Assembly (NCBI RefSeq): GCF_040364665.1
Contig: NZ_BAABWX010000001.1
Location: 1,178,001-1,242,000, forward strand
DNA length: 64,000 bases
Direction of reading: 5' to 3'
From: Cognatishimia sp. WU-CL00825
GTDB lineage: Bacteria > Pseudomonadota > Alphaproteobacteria > Rhodobacterales > Rhodobacteraceae
The notes below the pieces were generated by a model. The model was not told the origin of the DNA. It ran no database searches and worked only from the letters and a program-made list of their open reading frames with translations. Positions 48,684-59,166 of this stretch are shown piece by piece; position 1 is the stretch's first letter, and every line of letters begins with the position of its first letter. Position numbers and translations under genes: made by a program.

Positions 48684-50345
48684 CTATACCTCTATCTTTT
48701 TGGGTCGACGGCGTTCAAACCAGATGACAATGATCAAACGGGTGACATAAATCGCCGTGAACACCGACGTCAGAATGCCCAAGCCAAGCGTGATGGCAAA
48801 CCCACGCACTGGCCCCGAGCCCATGGCAAACAGGATCACTGCGGTCAGGAACGTCGTGATGTTGGCATCGATAATGGCGCTAAGCGCTTTTTCATAGCCA
48901 AGATCGATAGAGCGCGCAGCGCCTTTGCCATTTTTGACTTCTTCACGAATACGTTCAAACACCAGAACATTGGCGTCCACCGCCATGCCAATCGTCAGAA
49001 CAATGCCCGCGATACCGGGCAAGGTCAGCGTTGCACCCACCAAGGACAAAAGACCAAAAATAAGTCCGACGTTGATGATCAAAGCGATATTGGCGAACAG
49101 GCCAAAGGTGCCATAGCTAAGGAACATGAACACCAAAACCGCTGCAAAAGCCACGATACAAGCGATGCGACCTGCCTCGATACTATCTTGTCCCAACTCC
49201 GGTCCGATGGTCCGTTCTTCCAAGAACTCCAACCCGGCAGGCAATGCACCCGCGCGCAGTAGAACCGCGAGGTTTGTACTTTCTTCGACAGAGAAGCTGC
49301 CAGTAATAATGCCGGAACCACCAGGAATATGGCTTTGGATCACCGGTGCGCTGATCACCTCGCCATCAAGAACGATGGCAAAGGGCGAGCCAATGTTTTC
49401 AGCTGTATAGTCACCAAATTTGCGCGCGCCTGACGGATTAAACCGGAAAGACACGGCCGGGCGGCCGTTTTGGTCAAACGACGGCTGCGCATCTGTCAGC
49501 TCTTCGCCGCTTACAACAAAGGCGCTCTCGATGACATAAAAGCCACCGCCTTCTTCGACGGCGGGCAAAACCTCGTTGCCAGCGCCTGCAGCGGCATTGG
49601 CATCACCGGCCCGGCCAACAACCGGATTAAATGACAACAGGGCCGTGGTGCCAATAATGTCTTTGAGTTCGGCAGCTGATCCAATGCCCGGCACCTGAAT
49701 AAGAATGCGGTCCGCACCCTGCCTTTGAATGGTCGGTTCGCGCGTTCCAACCTCATCAATCCGACGGCGGATAATTTCCAAAGCTTGCTGCACTGTGCGC
49801 TGATCTGTAGCCAGACGCTCGGCCTCAGATAGGGTAATCAACAGGCTGTCATCGTCTACAGACACCACTATGTCAGTGGCCCCAGCTGCGGTCAAAGAGA
49901 CAACCGGCTGCGCCAGTCCGCGCACAAGATTTGCGGCCTCTTGGATAGCTTCAGGCTTGGAAAGCTTAACCCGCAACGCGTCAGGTGCAGACGGTTGAAG
50001 GCGCACTGTGCCAACGGTTGCGCGTTGATCGCGCAACAGGTTACGCACTTCGGGCCACAGGCCTTTCATGCGTGTTTCATACACTTCTTCGACTTTGACT
50101 TCGGCCAGCAGATGCGCACCGCCCCGCAAATCCAAACCCAGATTTACAAGCGATGATGGCATCCAATTAGGCCACATGCCCGCCTGCTCTTCCAGTCCAT
50201 TGCCAGAAAAACCGGCGTCCAACGAAGCGGTTGCATCGTTGTGGGTCTCTACGCGGGTGTAAAACCCGTTTGGAAGCGCGAGAAGAAGACCCAGCGCACA
50301 CACGCTCCAGATCAGGACCCGTTTCCAAAGGTCGATTTGCAGCAT
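48684..50345 (-). CDS. secD: Protein translocase subunit SecD
   Basis: 553 residues. LGLDLRGGAHLLAEV, the P1 periplasmic domain (LIQVPGIGSAAELKDIIGTT) and the membrane motif GMAVDANVLVFERIREE are typical. The order yajC-secD-secF is the usual one. The gap to yajC is 33 bases. Confidence 0.97.
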   Translation of the reverse strand: MLQIDLWKRVLIWSVCALGLLLALPNGFYTRVETHNDATASLDAGFSGNGLEEQAGMWPNWMPSSLVNLGLDLRGGAHLLAEVKVEEVYETRMKGLWPEVRNLLRDQRATVGTVRLQPSAPDALRVKLSKPEAIQEAANLVRGLAQPVVSLTAAGATDIVVSVDDDSLLITLSEAERLATDQRTVQQALEIIRRRIDEVGTREPTIQRQGADRILIQVPGIGSAAELKDIIGTTALLSFNPVVGRAGDANAAAGAGNEVLPAVEEGGGFYVIESAFVVSGEELTDAQPSFDQNGRPAVSFRFNPSGARKFGDYTAENIGSPFAIVLDGEVISAPVIQSHIPGGSGIITGSFSVEESTNLAVLLRAGALPAGLEFLEERTIGPELGQDSIEAGRIACIVAFAAVLVFMFLSYGTFGLFANIALIINVGLIFGLLSLVGATLTLPGIAGIVLTIGMAVDANVLVFERIREEVKNGKGAARSIDLGYEKALSAIIDANITTFLTAVILFAMGSGPVRGFAITLGLGILTSVFTAIYVTRLIIVIWFERRRPKKIEV

Positions 50346-50378
50346 GATGCGCCTGCCCTTTTTGTCGCGATCAGCGAA

Positions 50379-50660
50379 TTAAGATTTAACCGGTTCAGTT
50401 TTTGAAACGACTTGCGCCAAAGTAGATTGCACGACGCGCACTTTAATGCCTTCAGCCAATTCCACTTCGATTTCATTGCCGTCTTTGACTTTGGACACTT
50501 TGCCGATCAGGCCACCTTGGGTCACCACCTCGTCACCGCGGCGAACAGCTGCCACCATGGCCGTATGCTCTTTAGCTTTTTTCTGCTGCGGACGGATCAA
50601 CAAGAAATACATAATCGCAAAGATCAAAATCAGCGGGATAAATTGTTGGAAAGCTTCCAT
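50379..50660 (-). CDS. yajC: Preprotein translocase subunit YajC
   Basis: 93 residues: one N-terminal helix (FIPLILIFAIMYFLLIRPQQ) followed by the conserved TQGGLIGKVSKVKDGNEIEV segment. Part of the SecDF-YajC complex. AAAAGGACAC precedes the ATG. Confidence 0.96.
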   Translation of the reverse strand: MEAFQQFIPLILIFAIMYFLLIRPQQKKAKEHTAMVAAVRRGDEVVTQGGLIGKVSKVKDGNEIEVELAEGIKVRVVQSTLAQVVSKTEPVKS

Positions 50661-50953
50661 TTGAGTGTCCTTTTGTTAGCGGGCAAACCCGCGAATTTTG
50701 CAGGGAACCTATTTGCCAACGCACATATATGCAAGGACCAAAGCCGTTGAGATTGCATGATGGGGAATTGTCTACTTTAGGCTGCCAACGGGTCAGATAT
50801 CTGCCAGAACTTGCCGAACGCGTCGCACTGTCTAAGGTCAGTTTTTTACCAAAGCATCAAGGCTTTGAACAAACACCTATTTTGATATGGGATTTAGGTA
50901 ATGCATCTGCATATTTCGGCAAAACAGCTTCCCAGCACAATGCCAGAAATTGC
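50661..50953. promoter_or_regulatory. yajC upstream region
   Basis: 293 bases between yajC and the EAL gene, both on the minus strand. It should hold the promoter of the yajC-secDF-ccm run. A plus-strand frame of 95 codons (50729-51016) crosses it but has no ribosome site and runs into the EAL gene. No clear terminator for the EAL gene was found. Confidence 0.4.
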
Positions 50954-52153
50954 TTACGCCACGACTTTCGGGATGTGACTTTTTTTGCCAAGTATCTCGC
51001 CCAACTCGGTTTCTGACATGGGTTTGTAAAAATAGTACCCTTGAGCAAAGTCGCACCCAAGTTCAAGCAGTGTTCTGACATCATCTTCGGTCTCAAGGCC
51101 TTCGGCAATGACATCCACGCGCAACTCCCGCCCTAGGCCAACTAGCATGCGCACAATCGTGCGCGAAACCGAGTTGGCAAAAGCGTCTCCCGCAAAGGCT
51201 CGATCAATCTTAAGGGCGGTAAGTGGCAAGGTTTTGAGATAGGCAAGATTGGAATAGCCTGTGCCAAAATCATCGATTGAAATACCACAGCCTAGCTCGC
51301 TCAAAAGTCTTAGATTGTCTGCTGCACAGCTGGAGTCAGGCACCAGTGCGGTTTCCGTCACTTCAAGTTTCACCTGCGCGGGCATCAGATCATTCAAGTC
51401 TAAGACATGTTTAAAGAAATCAACAAAACCAAGCTTCCCGATGTCCTGCCCAGACACGTTGACCGAAGCAAAAAGTCCCGTTTCGCCCAGATCGTTGAAG
51501 CGACGCAAGGCACCACAGGACTCTAGCAAGGCAAACTCAGTCAATTTTCCGATGCATCCAGTTTCCTCCGCTACCTCGATAAATCGGTCGGGTCTAACAT
51601 TGCCCATGCTTGGATGCTGCCAACGCATCAACGCCTCAAATCCAGCAATCTTACCTGTCTCAAGCCACACAATCGGCTGGTAGGCCATATGGAATTCTTT
51701 CCGATCAATCCCCTTTTCGATATCCAGCTCAAATTTGAATTTTTCAATGATCTGAGCCGAGTTTCTCAACGTGCTTGGTGCAAATGGGGCTTCTCCGGAA
51801 CGTTGTTCAACCGGGTCATTGTACCGTCCCACAAAGTCAATCGTGGTCTCCACACAAGAAAGCAAAAGCGGATCTAGGGCTTCAAAATCATCCCATATGC
51901 TTTTGGCGGAAAGCCGATATAGCCGACAGGGTGTAACCGCCTCTACAGAAACAGCACGCGGACTGTTGGTCAAAATCGAAGTTTCCCCCAAAATACACCC
52001 GGTTGTGCGCCTTTCACAATCGATGCGCTCACCGTCTCTTTCACTGAACAGCAAGATTACCCCTGATTCCACGATATAGGCGGAATCGTTGGGATCACCC
52101 TGATGATACAGGATGTCCCCGGCGTTCAAGTTGACTTCAGTGACTGATGCCAA
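50954..52153 (-). CDS. cNMP-binding plus EAL phosphodiesterase
   Basis: 399 residues. Residues 1-110 resemble a cyclic-nucleotide-binding (Crp-like) sensor: GDILYHQGDPNDSAYIVESG, then GCILGETSILTNSPRAVSVE. Residues about 150-390 are an EAL domain with FEALMRW, SVNVSGQDI, LEVTETAL, SIDDFGTGYS, LKIDRAF, IAEGLET and FAQGYYFYKP. All metal and catalytic residues appear kept, so it likely hydrolyses cyclic di-GMP under control of a small ligand. No GGDEF domain, and no membrane segment. Confidence 0.9.
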   Translation of the reverse strand: MASVTEVNLNAGDILYHQGDPNDSAYIVESGVILLFSERDGERIDCERRTTGCILGETSILTNSPRAVSVEAVTPCRLYRLSAKSIWDDFEALDPLLLSCVETTIDFVGRYNDPVEQRSGEAPFAPSTLRNSAQIIEKFKFELDIEKGIDRKEFHMAYQPIVWLETGKIAGFEALMRWQHPSMGNVRPDRFIEVAEETGCIGKLTEFALLESCGALRRFNDLGETGLFASVNVSGQDIGKLGFVDFFKHVLDLNDLMPAQVKLEVTETALVPDSSCAADNLRLLSELGCGISIDDFGTGYSNLAYLKTLPLTALKIDRAFAGDAFANSVSRTIVRMLVGLGRELRVDVIAEGLETEDDVRTLLELGCDFAQGYYFYKPMSETELGEILGKKSHIPKVVA

Positions 52154-52404
52154 TGGGAATCTCCGACAAAAAGGCGCACCCTCACCACCTATCTGTCAGG
52201 TCCTAACTGCCGCTAAATCAGCCGGATAATTGAACATAGAATTTGGTGTGAATTTGAATCATAGGCCGTAATTCACATTGCCCGGCGGACGTTTGCAGCC
52301 TGAAAACACTCTCCCAACCACAAACCCAATGCAGCCGGTTTCGAAGTCCTGAAAAATAAGCCATAAGCAGGGCAGAAATGATTCACTTCAAAAGGACATG
52401 ATCC
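52154..52404 (+). promoter_or_regulatory. serS upstream region
   Basis: 251 bases between divergent EAL and serS genes. AAAAGGACATG just before the serS ATG supplies a ribosome site. No serine T-box or other leader structure was recognised, as expected for this phylum. Confidence 0.35.
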
Positions 52405-53697
52405 ATGCATGACATCCGTGCGATCCGCGATAATCCGGCCGCCTTTGATGCCGCCCTCTCTCGCCGTGGCGATGCGCCAATGTCCTCCGCTCTATTAGAG
52501 GTCGATGCAGAGCGCCGGGCAAAGATCACCGCGTCGGAAACCGCCCAGTCTGACCAAAAGAAAGCCAGCAAACTGGTCGGTGCCGCCAAAGCCAAAGGCG
52601 ATGATGCTGAATTTGAACGCCTGCGTGCCTTGGTTGGGCAAAAGAAGGAAGAAGTCGCCGCTATGCAGAACGAGGCAAAAGACCTTGATGCAAAGTTGAC
52701 CGACATGCTGGCACGCATTCCAAACTTGCCGGCCCAAGACGTGCCTCAGGGGGCTGACGAAACTGAAAATGTCGAAATCAGCAAATGGGGCAAACCTGCG
52801 ACGCTGGATTTTACCGCAAAAGAGCATTTTGAAATCGCTTCTGTTGCTGCGTCGATGAACTTTGACGTTGCTGCAAAAATATCTGGCGCGCGGTTTGTCA
52901 TGCTCAAAGGGGCTGTCGCGCGGATCCATCGGGCCTTGTCGCAATTCATGTTGGACAAGCATGTTGATGAAAACGGGCTGACCGAAGTGAACACACCCGT
53001 GTTGGTGCGTGACCAAGCCATGTATGGCACGGATAAGTTGCCAAAATTCGCCGAAGACAGTTATCAAACCACCAATGGTTGGTGGCTCATTTCCACCTCG
53101 GAAATTCCGTTGACATATTCGGTGGCCGAAGAGGTCGTCGACGAAGACGCCCTGCCAATGCGTATGACTGCGCATTCGCTTTGCTTCCGCTCCGAAGCTG
53201 GCTCTGCCGGACGCGACACATCTGGCATGCTGCGTCAGCACCAGTTTGAAAAAGTCGAAATGGTTTCGATCACACATCCTGACAAATCCGACGAAGAGCA
53301 AAAGCGCATGCTTGGCTGCGCCGAAGGCATTCTGGAGGCACTTGGCATCCCATACCGCACCGTCATTCTGTGCACCGGCGACATGGGATTTGGCGCGCGC
53401 CGCACTTTTGATATCGAAGCATGGTTGCCGGGGCAAAATGCCTATCGGGAAATCAGTTCGGTCTCGACCACAGGCGATTTTCAGGCCCGCCGCATGAACG
53501 CGCGTTTCCGCCCCGCAGAGGGTGGCAAGCCAGAGTTTGTGCACACGTTGAATGGATCAGGGCTGGCTGTTGGCCGCTGCCTGATCGCAGTTCTGGAAAA
53601 CGGCCAGCAAGCCGACGGTTCGGTGCAGCTGCCAGAGGTTCTTGCGCCATATTTAGGCGGAAAAACCACCTTACACACCGATGGCACTCTGGGCTAA
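52405..53697 (+). CDS. serS: Seryl-tRNA synthetase
   Basis: 430 residues. An N-terminal coiled-coil arm (residues about 30-100, rich in Lys/Glu) that grips the tRNA long arm is followed by a class II core: motif 2 in [20 protein letters not shown] and motif 3 in [20 protein letters not shown]. It charges tRNA-Ser and tRNA-Sec. The start gives [11 protein letters not shown], standard for the family. Confidence 0.97.
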   Translation: MHDIRAIRDNPAAFDAALSRRGDAPMSSALLEVDAERRAKITASETAQSDQKKASKLVGAAKAKGDDAEFERLRALVGQKKEEVAAMQNEAKDLDAKLTDMLARIPNLPAQDVPQGADETENVEISKWGKPATLDFTAKEHFEIASVAASMNFDVAAKISGARFVMLKGAVARIHRALSQFMLDKHVDENGLTEVNTPVLVRDQAMYGTDKLPKFAEDSYQTTNGWWLISTSEIPLTYSVAEEVVDEDALPMRMTAHSLCFRSEAGSAGRDTSGMLRQHQFEKVEMVSITHPDKSDEEQKRMLGCAEGILEALGIPYRTVILCTGDMGFGARRTFDIEAWLPGQNAYREISSVSTTGDFQARRMNARFRPAEGGKPEFVHTLNGSGLAVGRCLIAVLENGQQADGSVQLPEVLAPYLGGKTTLHTDGTLG

Positions 53698-53753
53698 CCC
53701 TCAGCAGCCTTATCTACACAAACAAGAATGGGCGGCTCTGTCGCCCATTTGCG

Positions 53754-54719
53754 TCACAGCGCAGCAAAACCCACCATTTTCTGCTGCTCTTCGTCCCATA
53801 ACTTCCATTTCAAACAGCCAAGCCCTTGTCGAAACGTGATTTTGTGGGACTGCAACAATCCGTCTCGTTCCAACGCAGCATAGGCGCGCTTTAAGTTGTA
53901 ACTTGGGATATTGGGATTCAGATGGTGCAGATCGTGAAAACCGATATTGGCCGTGACCCAATGAAAAACATTTCCAAAATCCAGCACGGCAGACGCTCTC
54001 AGTGCCGCTGTTTGCGGATCAAGCTCTGGCCGTCGCCCCCAATGAATGGTTTCAAAGTTATGTTCGACATAGGGAATAAACGCGCCCATCGAGACACCGC
54101 AATAGATGGCCCCAAACAAAACGGCCAAACCTTGCCCGCCAAAGACCAAATAAACCACAGTCAAATAACCAACTACTAAAAGGTTGTGCAGAAACACATC
54201 CCACAAAAGGCCGGCTTTTATGGTGTTTTTTGGGAAACGATGCACAATGCCATAGACCAGAAATGGCCCAACAACCAACAGGGTCAAGGGACTGCGATAT
54301 AGCCGGTAAAGGACCCGCTGCCTTGGGCTGGCATCACGAAACTCTTGCACCGTCATCACGTTGATTTCAAAGGTGTCACGCCGATCAAGATCCCCAACAT
54401 GGCTATGATGCTGATTGTGATTGTAGCGCCCCATATAAAACGGTGTCAGCGTGAAGGGTGACAACAGAATTCCAATTGTGTCGTTCAACCATCTTGGCCT
54501 GATGAAACACCGGTGCATGCAATCATGCTGCAACATATAAAGACGCACCGCGGCCAAGCCACAAGCAGCCATCAGTGGCAAACACAACCAAATCTGATCA
54601 GCCAAAGCCACGGCTGACCACAGCAGTGAAACATAACAAACCAACGTCACAAGCAATTGAAAAATTGCGGCGCGCGCGCTCACCTTGCGATAGACCAGCG
54701 AAACTTTGAGAGCAGACAT
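53754..54719 (-). CDS. Membrane fatty acid desaturase
   Basis: 321 residues from ATG 54719, with AGGA upstream; a longer frame to 54752 lacks a site. The three histidine boxes of diiron desaturases are HDCMH (about residue 80), HNQHH, and HDLHH near the C-terminus, with hydrophobic segments between. Acts in the inner membrane on acyl chains; resembles the FADS-type family 1 group, position specificity unknown. Confidence 0.9.
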   Translation of the reverse strand: MSALKVSLVYRKVSARAAIFQLLVTLVCYVSLLWSAVALADQIWLCLPLMAACGLAAVRLYMLQHDCMHRCFIRPRWLNDTIGILLSPFTLTPFYMGRYNHNQHHSHVGDLDRRDTFEINVMTVQEFRDASPRQRVLYRLYRSPLTLLVVGPFLVYGIVHRFPKNTIKAGLLWDVFLHNLLVVGYLTVVYLVFGGQGLAVLFGAIYCGVSMGAFIPYVEHNFETIHWGRRPELDPQTAALRASAVLDFGNVFHWVTANIGFHDLHHLNPNIPSYNLKRAYAALERDGLLQSHKITFRQGLGCLKWKLWDEEQQKMVGFAAL

Positions 54720-54798
54720 AATGCGTTCCTGAAAATAAAATCCAAAACCCAACTTTCTTTAACAAAAGTAAACAAACTCCTAATTTTGCCCCAAGAAC

Positions 54799-54849
54799 AA
54801 AACACCCCGCGAAAACCGCGAGGTGTTTCGGTTGATCAATCGATCAACC
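54799..54849 (-). terminator. Twin hairpins after the EF-hand gene
   Basis: AAACACC-C-CGCG pairs with CGCG-A-GGTGTTT (54800-54828, loop AAAAC), and next to it GGTTGATC/GATCAACC (54830-54849, loop AATC). Reading on the minus strand a T-rich stretch (GTTTTGTTCTT) follows, consistent with termination of the EF-hand transcript. Confidence 0.65.
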
Positions 54850-54886
54850 AACTGCTGATACAAACCAACGAAGGGTAATAAGTGGC

Positions 54887-55123
54887 TTATTTCGGCAGAA
54901 TATCAGCCTCAGTTGCGGCTTGCAGTTCCTCTGCTGAAATCTCACCATCAGCATCCGCATCAATTTGACCAAACAGGTCTTCGGTCAAACTCGGATAGGC
55001 CGCTGTCATTTCGACAAACGAATATGTGCCATTTTCATCGGCATCCACGACCATCACTTCGGCCAAGGCTGCGCTTGCAGTAACGCCGAATACCAGGGTC
55101 ATAAGTGTTGCGATACGTGTCAT
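54887..55123 (-). CDS. Exported EF-hand calcium-binding protein
   Basis: 78 residues: signal peptide (ATLMTLVFGVTASAALAE) and two EF-hand loops, DADENGTYSFVE and DADADGEISAEE, with acidic residues at the usual calcium positions. Small periplasmic EF-hand proteins of this type are common in Roseobacter-group genomes (recollection). Role unknown, maybe calcium buffering. Confidence 0.88.
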   Translation of the reverse strand: MTRIATLMTLVFGVTASAALAEVMVVDADENGTYSFVEMTAAYPSLTEDLFGQIDADADGEISAEELQAATEADILPK

Positions 55124-55398
55124 ATTTAGCTCCTTTTAAGATCGGCATGATTGCCGCCCCAAACGATTGATCCAGGATGAGCCGACAGACAACCTGCTCA
55201 AATCAAAAGCGAAAATCAGGCAAACAAGCGCGAGGCATCGGCTTAATATGGCTGAAAAAATCGGCCAATTTACGCCCGGGCGTTGCAACAAATTCCGCCG
55301 TTTGCGAAGTTCCGCGCGTCTCTGCGCGAAACAAGGCCCATGCCCTCAAAACCCAGAAATTGAGCGAATATTGTCTTAGTCAGATGCAACCAAATCGC
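55124..55398. promoter_or_regulatory. Gap upstream of the EF-hand gene
   Basis: About 275 bases between the EF-hand start and the der terminator. It would contain the EF-hand gene promoter. AGGAGCT just above 55123 (complement of AGCTCCT at 55129-55135) is its ribosome site. Plus-strand frames here have no ribosome site. No other element seen. Confidence 0.4.
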
Positions 55399-55427
55399 AA
55401 AAAAAAGCCCCGCCAAAAGGCAGGGCT
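55399..55427 (-). terminator. der terminator
   Basis: AGCCC-C-GCC pairs with GGC-A-GGGCT (55406-55427, loop AAAA); eight A at 55399-55406 become a U run on the minus-strand transcript. It lies just after the der stop. Confidence 0.9.
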
Positions 55428-55433
55428 GTTTGA

Positions 55434-56903
55434 TTACTTGTCGCGCAGGGCACGTGGCTTAAGGTGCTTTTTCAGCGATCCCGCGTTTTTCTTACGTGCA
55501 CCTTTATAGGGGTTCTGATCCCCCTGTCCGCGCATATAAAGCCGGATCGGCGTACCAGGCATGTCAAAATCTTCACGCAGCCCATTCACCAAATAGCGCG
55601 AATAGCTTTCGGGCAATTTGTCTGGATGGCTACACATAACAACAAATCCAGGCGGACGGCTTTTGGCCTGGGTCATATAGCGCAACTTGATGCGTTTGCC
55701 TTGTGGCGCGGGCGGCGGATGCTGCTCGAGCATCCCAATCAGCCAACGGTTCAATTGCGCGGTGGTCACCCGGCGATTCCAGACCATATAGGCCTGAACA
55801 ATGGCGTCATGCAGACGATCAAGCCCCCGGCCGGTCTTTGCCGATACAGTGACCAAGGGGGCCCCTCGCAACTGTGGCAGCAGACGCCCAAAGGACTCTT
55901 TCAGGTCACGCAGTTTTTGTTGTTTATCGCCTTCGATGTCCCATTTATTGACCGCGACTACCACGGCCCGACCTTCACGCTCTGCCAAATCAGCAATACG
56001 CAAATCCTGTTGTTCAAACGGAATTGCTGCATCCAGCAACACAACAACGATCTCGGCGAATTTCACGGCGCGCAGCCCATCAGAAACAGACAACTTTTCA
56101 ACTTTGTCTTGGATCTTTGCCTTTTTCCGCATGCCCGCAGTGTCAAAGATCCGCACAGGAGTTTCGGACCAATCGATGCGCACCGAAATCGCGTCGCGGG
56201 TAATGCCAGCCTCTGGGCCCGTCAAAAGCCGCTCTTCGCCAATAATCTGGTTGATCAAAGTCGACTTGCCAGCATTTGGGCGTCCCACCACGGCAATCTG
56301 CAAAGGTTTCTCGCGGGATGGCATTTCAACAACAAACGCGTCGTCTTCGTTTTCGCCGTCAATGGTCACATCGACAGCAGGTGCATTGTCTTCAGAGGCT
56401 TTTGCGAATTTCTCATCAACGGGCATCAGATGGGTGTAAAGGTCATTCAAACCTTCGCCATGCTCCGCAGACAGTCGAATTGGTTCACCAAGCCCCAAGG
56501 AATAGGCGTCAATCACCCCTGCATCTGCGGCGGAACCTTCAGCCTTATTGGCGGCCAGGATCACATGCGCGGATTTCTTACGCAGAATTTCAGCAAACAC
56601 CATATCGGCAGGGGTTACACCTGCGCGGGCATCGATCATAAACAGACAGACATCTGCCATTTCAACCGCACGTTCGGTCAAGCGACGCATACGGCCTTGC
56701 AGAGAATCATCTGTTGCTTCTTCCAGACCCGCTGAATCAATCACCGTAAACCGAATGTCTCCAACACGCCCCTCACCTTCGCGCAGGTCACGCGTCACAC
56801 CGGGTTGATCATCAACCAGCGCAAGTTTTTTGCCTACCAATCGGTTAAACAGCGTGGATTTGCCCACATTGGGACGGCCCACGATTGCCAGTGTGAAACT
56901 CAT
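55434..56903 (-). CDS. der: Ribosome assembly GTPase Der (EngA)
   Basis: 489 residues with two G domains in tandem: [14 protein letters not shown] with DSAGLEE at the N-terminus, and [14 protein letters not shown] with [11 protein letters not shown] at about residues 210-265, then a KH-like domain and a basic tail. Der is needed for 50S subunit maturation. An acidic linker ([20 protein letters not shown]) joins the G domains. Downstream of bamB on the same strand, 46 bases apart. Confidence 0.97.
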   Translation of the reverse strand: MSFTLAIVGRPNVGKSTLFNRLVGKKLALVDDQPGVTRDLREGEGRVGDIRFTVIDSAGLEEATDDSLQGRMRRLTERAVEMADVCLFMIDARAGVTPADMVFAEILRKKSAHVILAANKAEGSAADAGVIDAYSLGLGEPIRLSAEHGEGLNDLYTHLMPVDEKFAKASEDNAPAVDVTIDGENEDDAFVVEMPSREKPLQIAVVGRPNAGKSTLINQIIGEERLLTGPEAGITRDAISVRIDWSETPVRIFDTAGMRKKAKIQDKVEKLSVSDGLRAVKFAEIVVVLLDAAIPFEQQDLRIADLAEREGRAVVVAVNKWDIEGDKQQKLRDLKESFGRLLPQLRGAPLVTVSAKTGRGLDRLHDAIVQAYMVWNRRVTTAQLNRWLIGMLEQHPPPAPQGKRIKLRYMTQAKSRPPGFVVMCSHPDKLPESYSRYLVNGLREDFDMPGTPIRLYMRGQGDQNPYKGARKKNAGSLKKHLKPRALRDK

Positions 56904-56949
56904 ATTGCTCTCCAGAGACTCTGAAGATCCGCCTTACAGCAAATTTTCC

Positions 56950-58254
56950 TTAACGGAAAGCGTGCAAAGCACCCTTTTTACCAACCACATACAGCGTGTT
57001 GCCCGCGACAACCGGATTAGAGGCAGCGCCCCCCGGAATTTCAACGGTGCGGATCAGATCGCCAGAAGCAGGATCAAAGCTGCGCAGCACGCCATCTGAG
57101 GATGCAACAATCAGCTGTCCGCCGGCCAAAACCGGCCCAAAATGCGCGTAGCGCTGCACCTGTTTACGTGGTTTCTGTTTGATGAAATCAGGCAGTCGTT
57201 TTGCCCAAATATGCGCCCCAGAATTTGCATCCAAACGCACCAATTGATTTTGCTCATTTACCAAATAGACAGAATCTCCAGCAGGCCAGACTGGGCTCAG
57301 TGCCCCTTCCTCCACTGTCCATTTGCGGGCACCGGTATCAAGGTCCAGTGCAACGAGTCGCCCAGAGTGATTGGCCACGTAAACGGTCTTGCCAACAATA
57401 ACCGGGTCGCCCGCAATATCGCCTACAGTCGAGAGCGCGCGTCCAATACGTTTGCCTTGAATGCCCGCATCCCAGAACCGTAGGCCTCCCTTACGAAAGG
57501 CGGCCTGAATCTCGCCAGAGCCAAAGGCAAACAACACGAATTTATCAGAAACCGCAGGCGCTGAAGGCACCTGTAAATTGTTGATGTCAGGCGTCGACGA
57601 CAATTGCCACTGGATGCGACCTGTGTTTGCGTCAAGCGCCCAGGCCAGATCATCACCGGAAACCACATAGACCAAGCCGCCATAGACAGTCGGGCTGCCA
57701 TTGCCGACGCTGCCCAGCCTTTGTTCCCACAGCTCTTCACCGGTTGCCGGATCAAACGCCTTTAGACGGCCAAATCCTGTGGTGACAAAAAGCTTGCCTT
57801 CGCCAACCGCGATCCCCCCACCAGAGGCCTCGTTCGGACGGTCCCCCGAGGTGGTCATATCACGCGACCAAAGGGCTGTACCCGATGTCGATGTGGCGCT
57901 TAAAGTTGCCGTGGAATCAATAGTAAAGACACGGCCATCCGCGACAACCGGATCTGTCGAAATTCTTTGACGCCGCTTGTCACCCTCGCCGATAGAGGCG
58001 CTCCAAACCAGATTTGGGGTTGCGGACAACGCGGGATGGGCCGTGCGGAACTTCTGGGTGCCGTGACGATGGGTCCAATCAGAATTGGACACTTGCTTTG
58101 CCAAACGCACTGCGCGCGTTTCAGAGGGCAACTCAATTTGTGGCTCTGCACCGCGCAGCTCTTCACGCGCGCCTTGCAGAATAACATCCTGATCTGCGCA
58201 GCCTGCTAAAACCACCGCCGCAACTGCAGCCAAAATCCAATTTTGTTGTGACAT
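56950..58254 (-). CDS. bamB: Outer membrane assembly lipoprotein BamB-like
   Basis: 434 residues. Lipoprotein signal ending in AVVLAGCA gives the acylated cysteine. The rest is an eight-bladed PQQ-type beta-propeller: repeats such as LKAFDPATGEELWEQRL, ALDANTGRIQWQL, VALDLDTGARKWTV and RSFDPASGDLIRTV. BamB helps BamA insert outer-membrane proteins. It lies between yfgM-like and der genes, the order of the E. coli yfgM-bamB-der cluster. Confidence 0.93.
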   Translation of the reverse strand: MSQQNWILAAVAAVVLAGCADQDVILQGAREELRGAEPQIELPSETRAVRLAKQVSNSDWTHRHGTQKFRTAHPALSATPNLVWSASIGEGDKRRQRISTDPVVADGRVFTIDSTATLSATSTSGTALWSRDMTTSGDRPNEASGGGIAVGEGKLFVTTGFGRLKAFDPATGEELWEQRLGSVGNGSPTVYGGLVYVVSGDDLAWALDANTGRIQWQLSSTPDINNLQVPSAPAVSDKFVLFAFGSGEIQAAFRKGGLRFWDAGIQGKRIGRALSTVGDIAGDPVIVGKTVYVANHSGRLVALDLDTGARKWTVEEGALSPVWPAGDSVYLVNEQNQLVRLDANSGAHIWAKRLPDFIKQKPRKQVQRYAHFGPVLAGGQLIVASSDGVLRSFDPASGDLIRTVEIPGGAASNPVVAGNTLYVVGKKGALHAFR

Positions 58255-58278
58255 GCCCTGCCCTCCGGTCGGTTGCGC

Positions 58279-58965
58279 TTATTGGGTTGCGCTCAGCGAC
58301 GGCAATGTTTCAGGAACACCGCCCAACGCCACAATCAACTGTGTTGAGCGCTGACGCAAGCCCGATGACACGCCTGCATCAAGGATGATCGCCTGAAGGC
58401 GGGAAATCGCCGCGTCAGACTGCCCATCTGCAATCTCGGCCAGCGCCAATTGCTCAGACGCCAGCAACGCCAGCGGCAAACCCGGTTGGCTCATGGCTTC
58501 AAGTCGCGCGCGCCGTTCCTCTGCAGGGATACTCTCGGCCCCCAGCATAAGCGCTTTAAGCTCTGCAATAGACTTATAGATTAAGGCCGCATCAGGCGAC
58601 GTGCTTAGAAAACCGTCAAGCGTTTGCGCGGCCTCTGCGTCACTGCCTGAACCTGCTTGTTCAGCACTGAGCAAAAACTGGCGGACAACGTCGGCCTGTG
58701 CCGAAGACAAAGTGGCATTTTGTAATGCGGTGACGCGCGCCGCCGCCTCGTTCTCACCCAAAGCTTCCAACAAGGCATCCCCTGTGGCTCGTGCCGCATT
58801 TACGGTCTGTGATTTCTGGTATTCGTTCCAGCTGGCCCCGCCAACGACCGCGACAACAGCAACCACGGCGATCCACCCATATTTGCGCATCGTCCCAAAC
58901 AGTTTGTCGCGACGGACTTCTTCGGTGACCTCATCAATGAAACTGTCGGTATTGCTCACACCCAA
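58279..58965 (-). CDS. YfgM-like TPR membrane protein
   Basis: 228 residues. A short cytoplasmic N-terminus (FIDEVTEEVRRDKLFGTM), one membrane helix (YGWIAVVAVVAVVGGASW) and a periplasmic helical-repeat domain. This matches YfgM, an ancillary SecYEG/PpiD chaperone partner, and its place before bamB and der supports that. Start ATG 58965; a GTG two codons later is possible. Confidence 0.85.
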   Translation of the reverse strand: MGVSNTDSFIDEVTEEVRRDKLFGTMRKYGWIAVVAVVAVVGGASWNEYQKSQTVNAARATGDALLEALGENEAAARVTALQNATLSSAQADVVRQFLLSAEQAGSGSDAEAAQTLDGFLSTSPDAALIYKSIAELKALMLGAESIPAEERRARLEAMSQPGLPLALLASEQLALAEIADGQSDAAISRLQAIILDAGVSSGLRQRSTQLIVALGGVPETLPSLSATQ

Positions 58966-59166
58966 ACCCCCGGTTAATTCGCAACTCTCTTACCTTGTCC
59001 CTTGCAAAGTTCCAAGTCCACCAAGACAGCAATGATGCACTTGAATGTCATCAAAGAAGAATTTAAACTGAACTGGTCGGTTCAGAAAAATCATTTCAGC
59101 CTATTGTAATTGGGTTCTGGGCCTCTATTTCTTTTGGAAAACGCGCAAGAACGAAAGTCACCCAAG

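Noticed and set aside
50729..51016. 95-codon plus-strand frame upstream of yajC
   Set aside because: No ribosome site and it overlaps the 3' end of the EAL gene.
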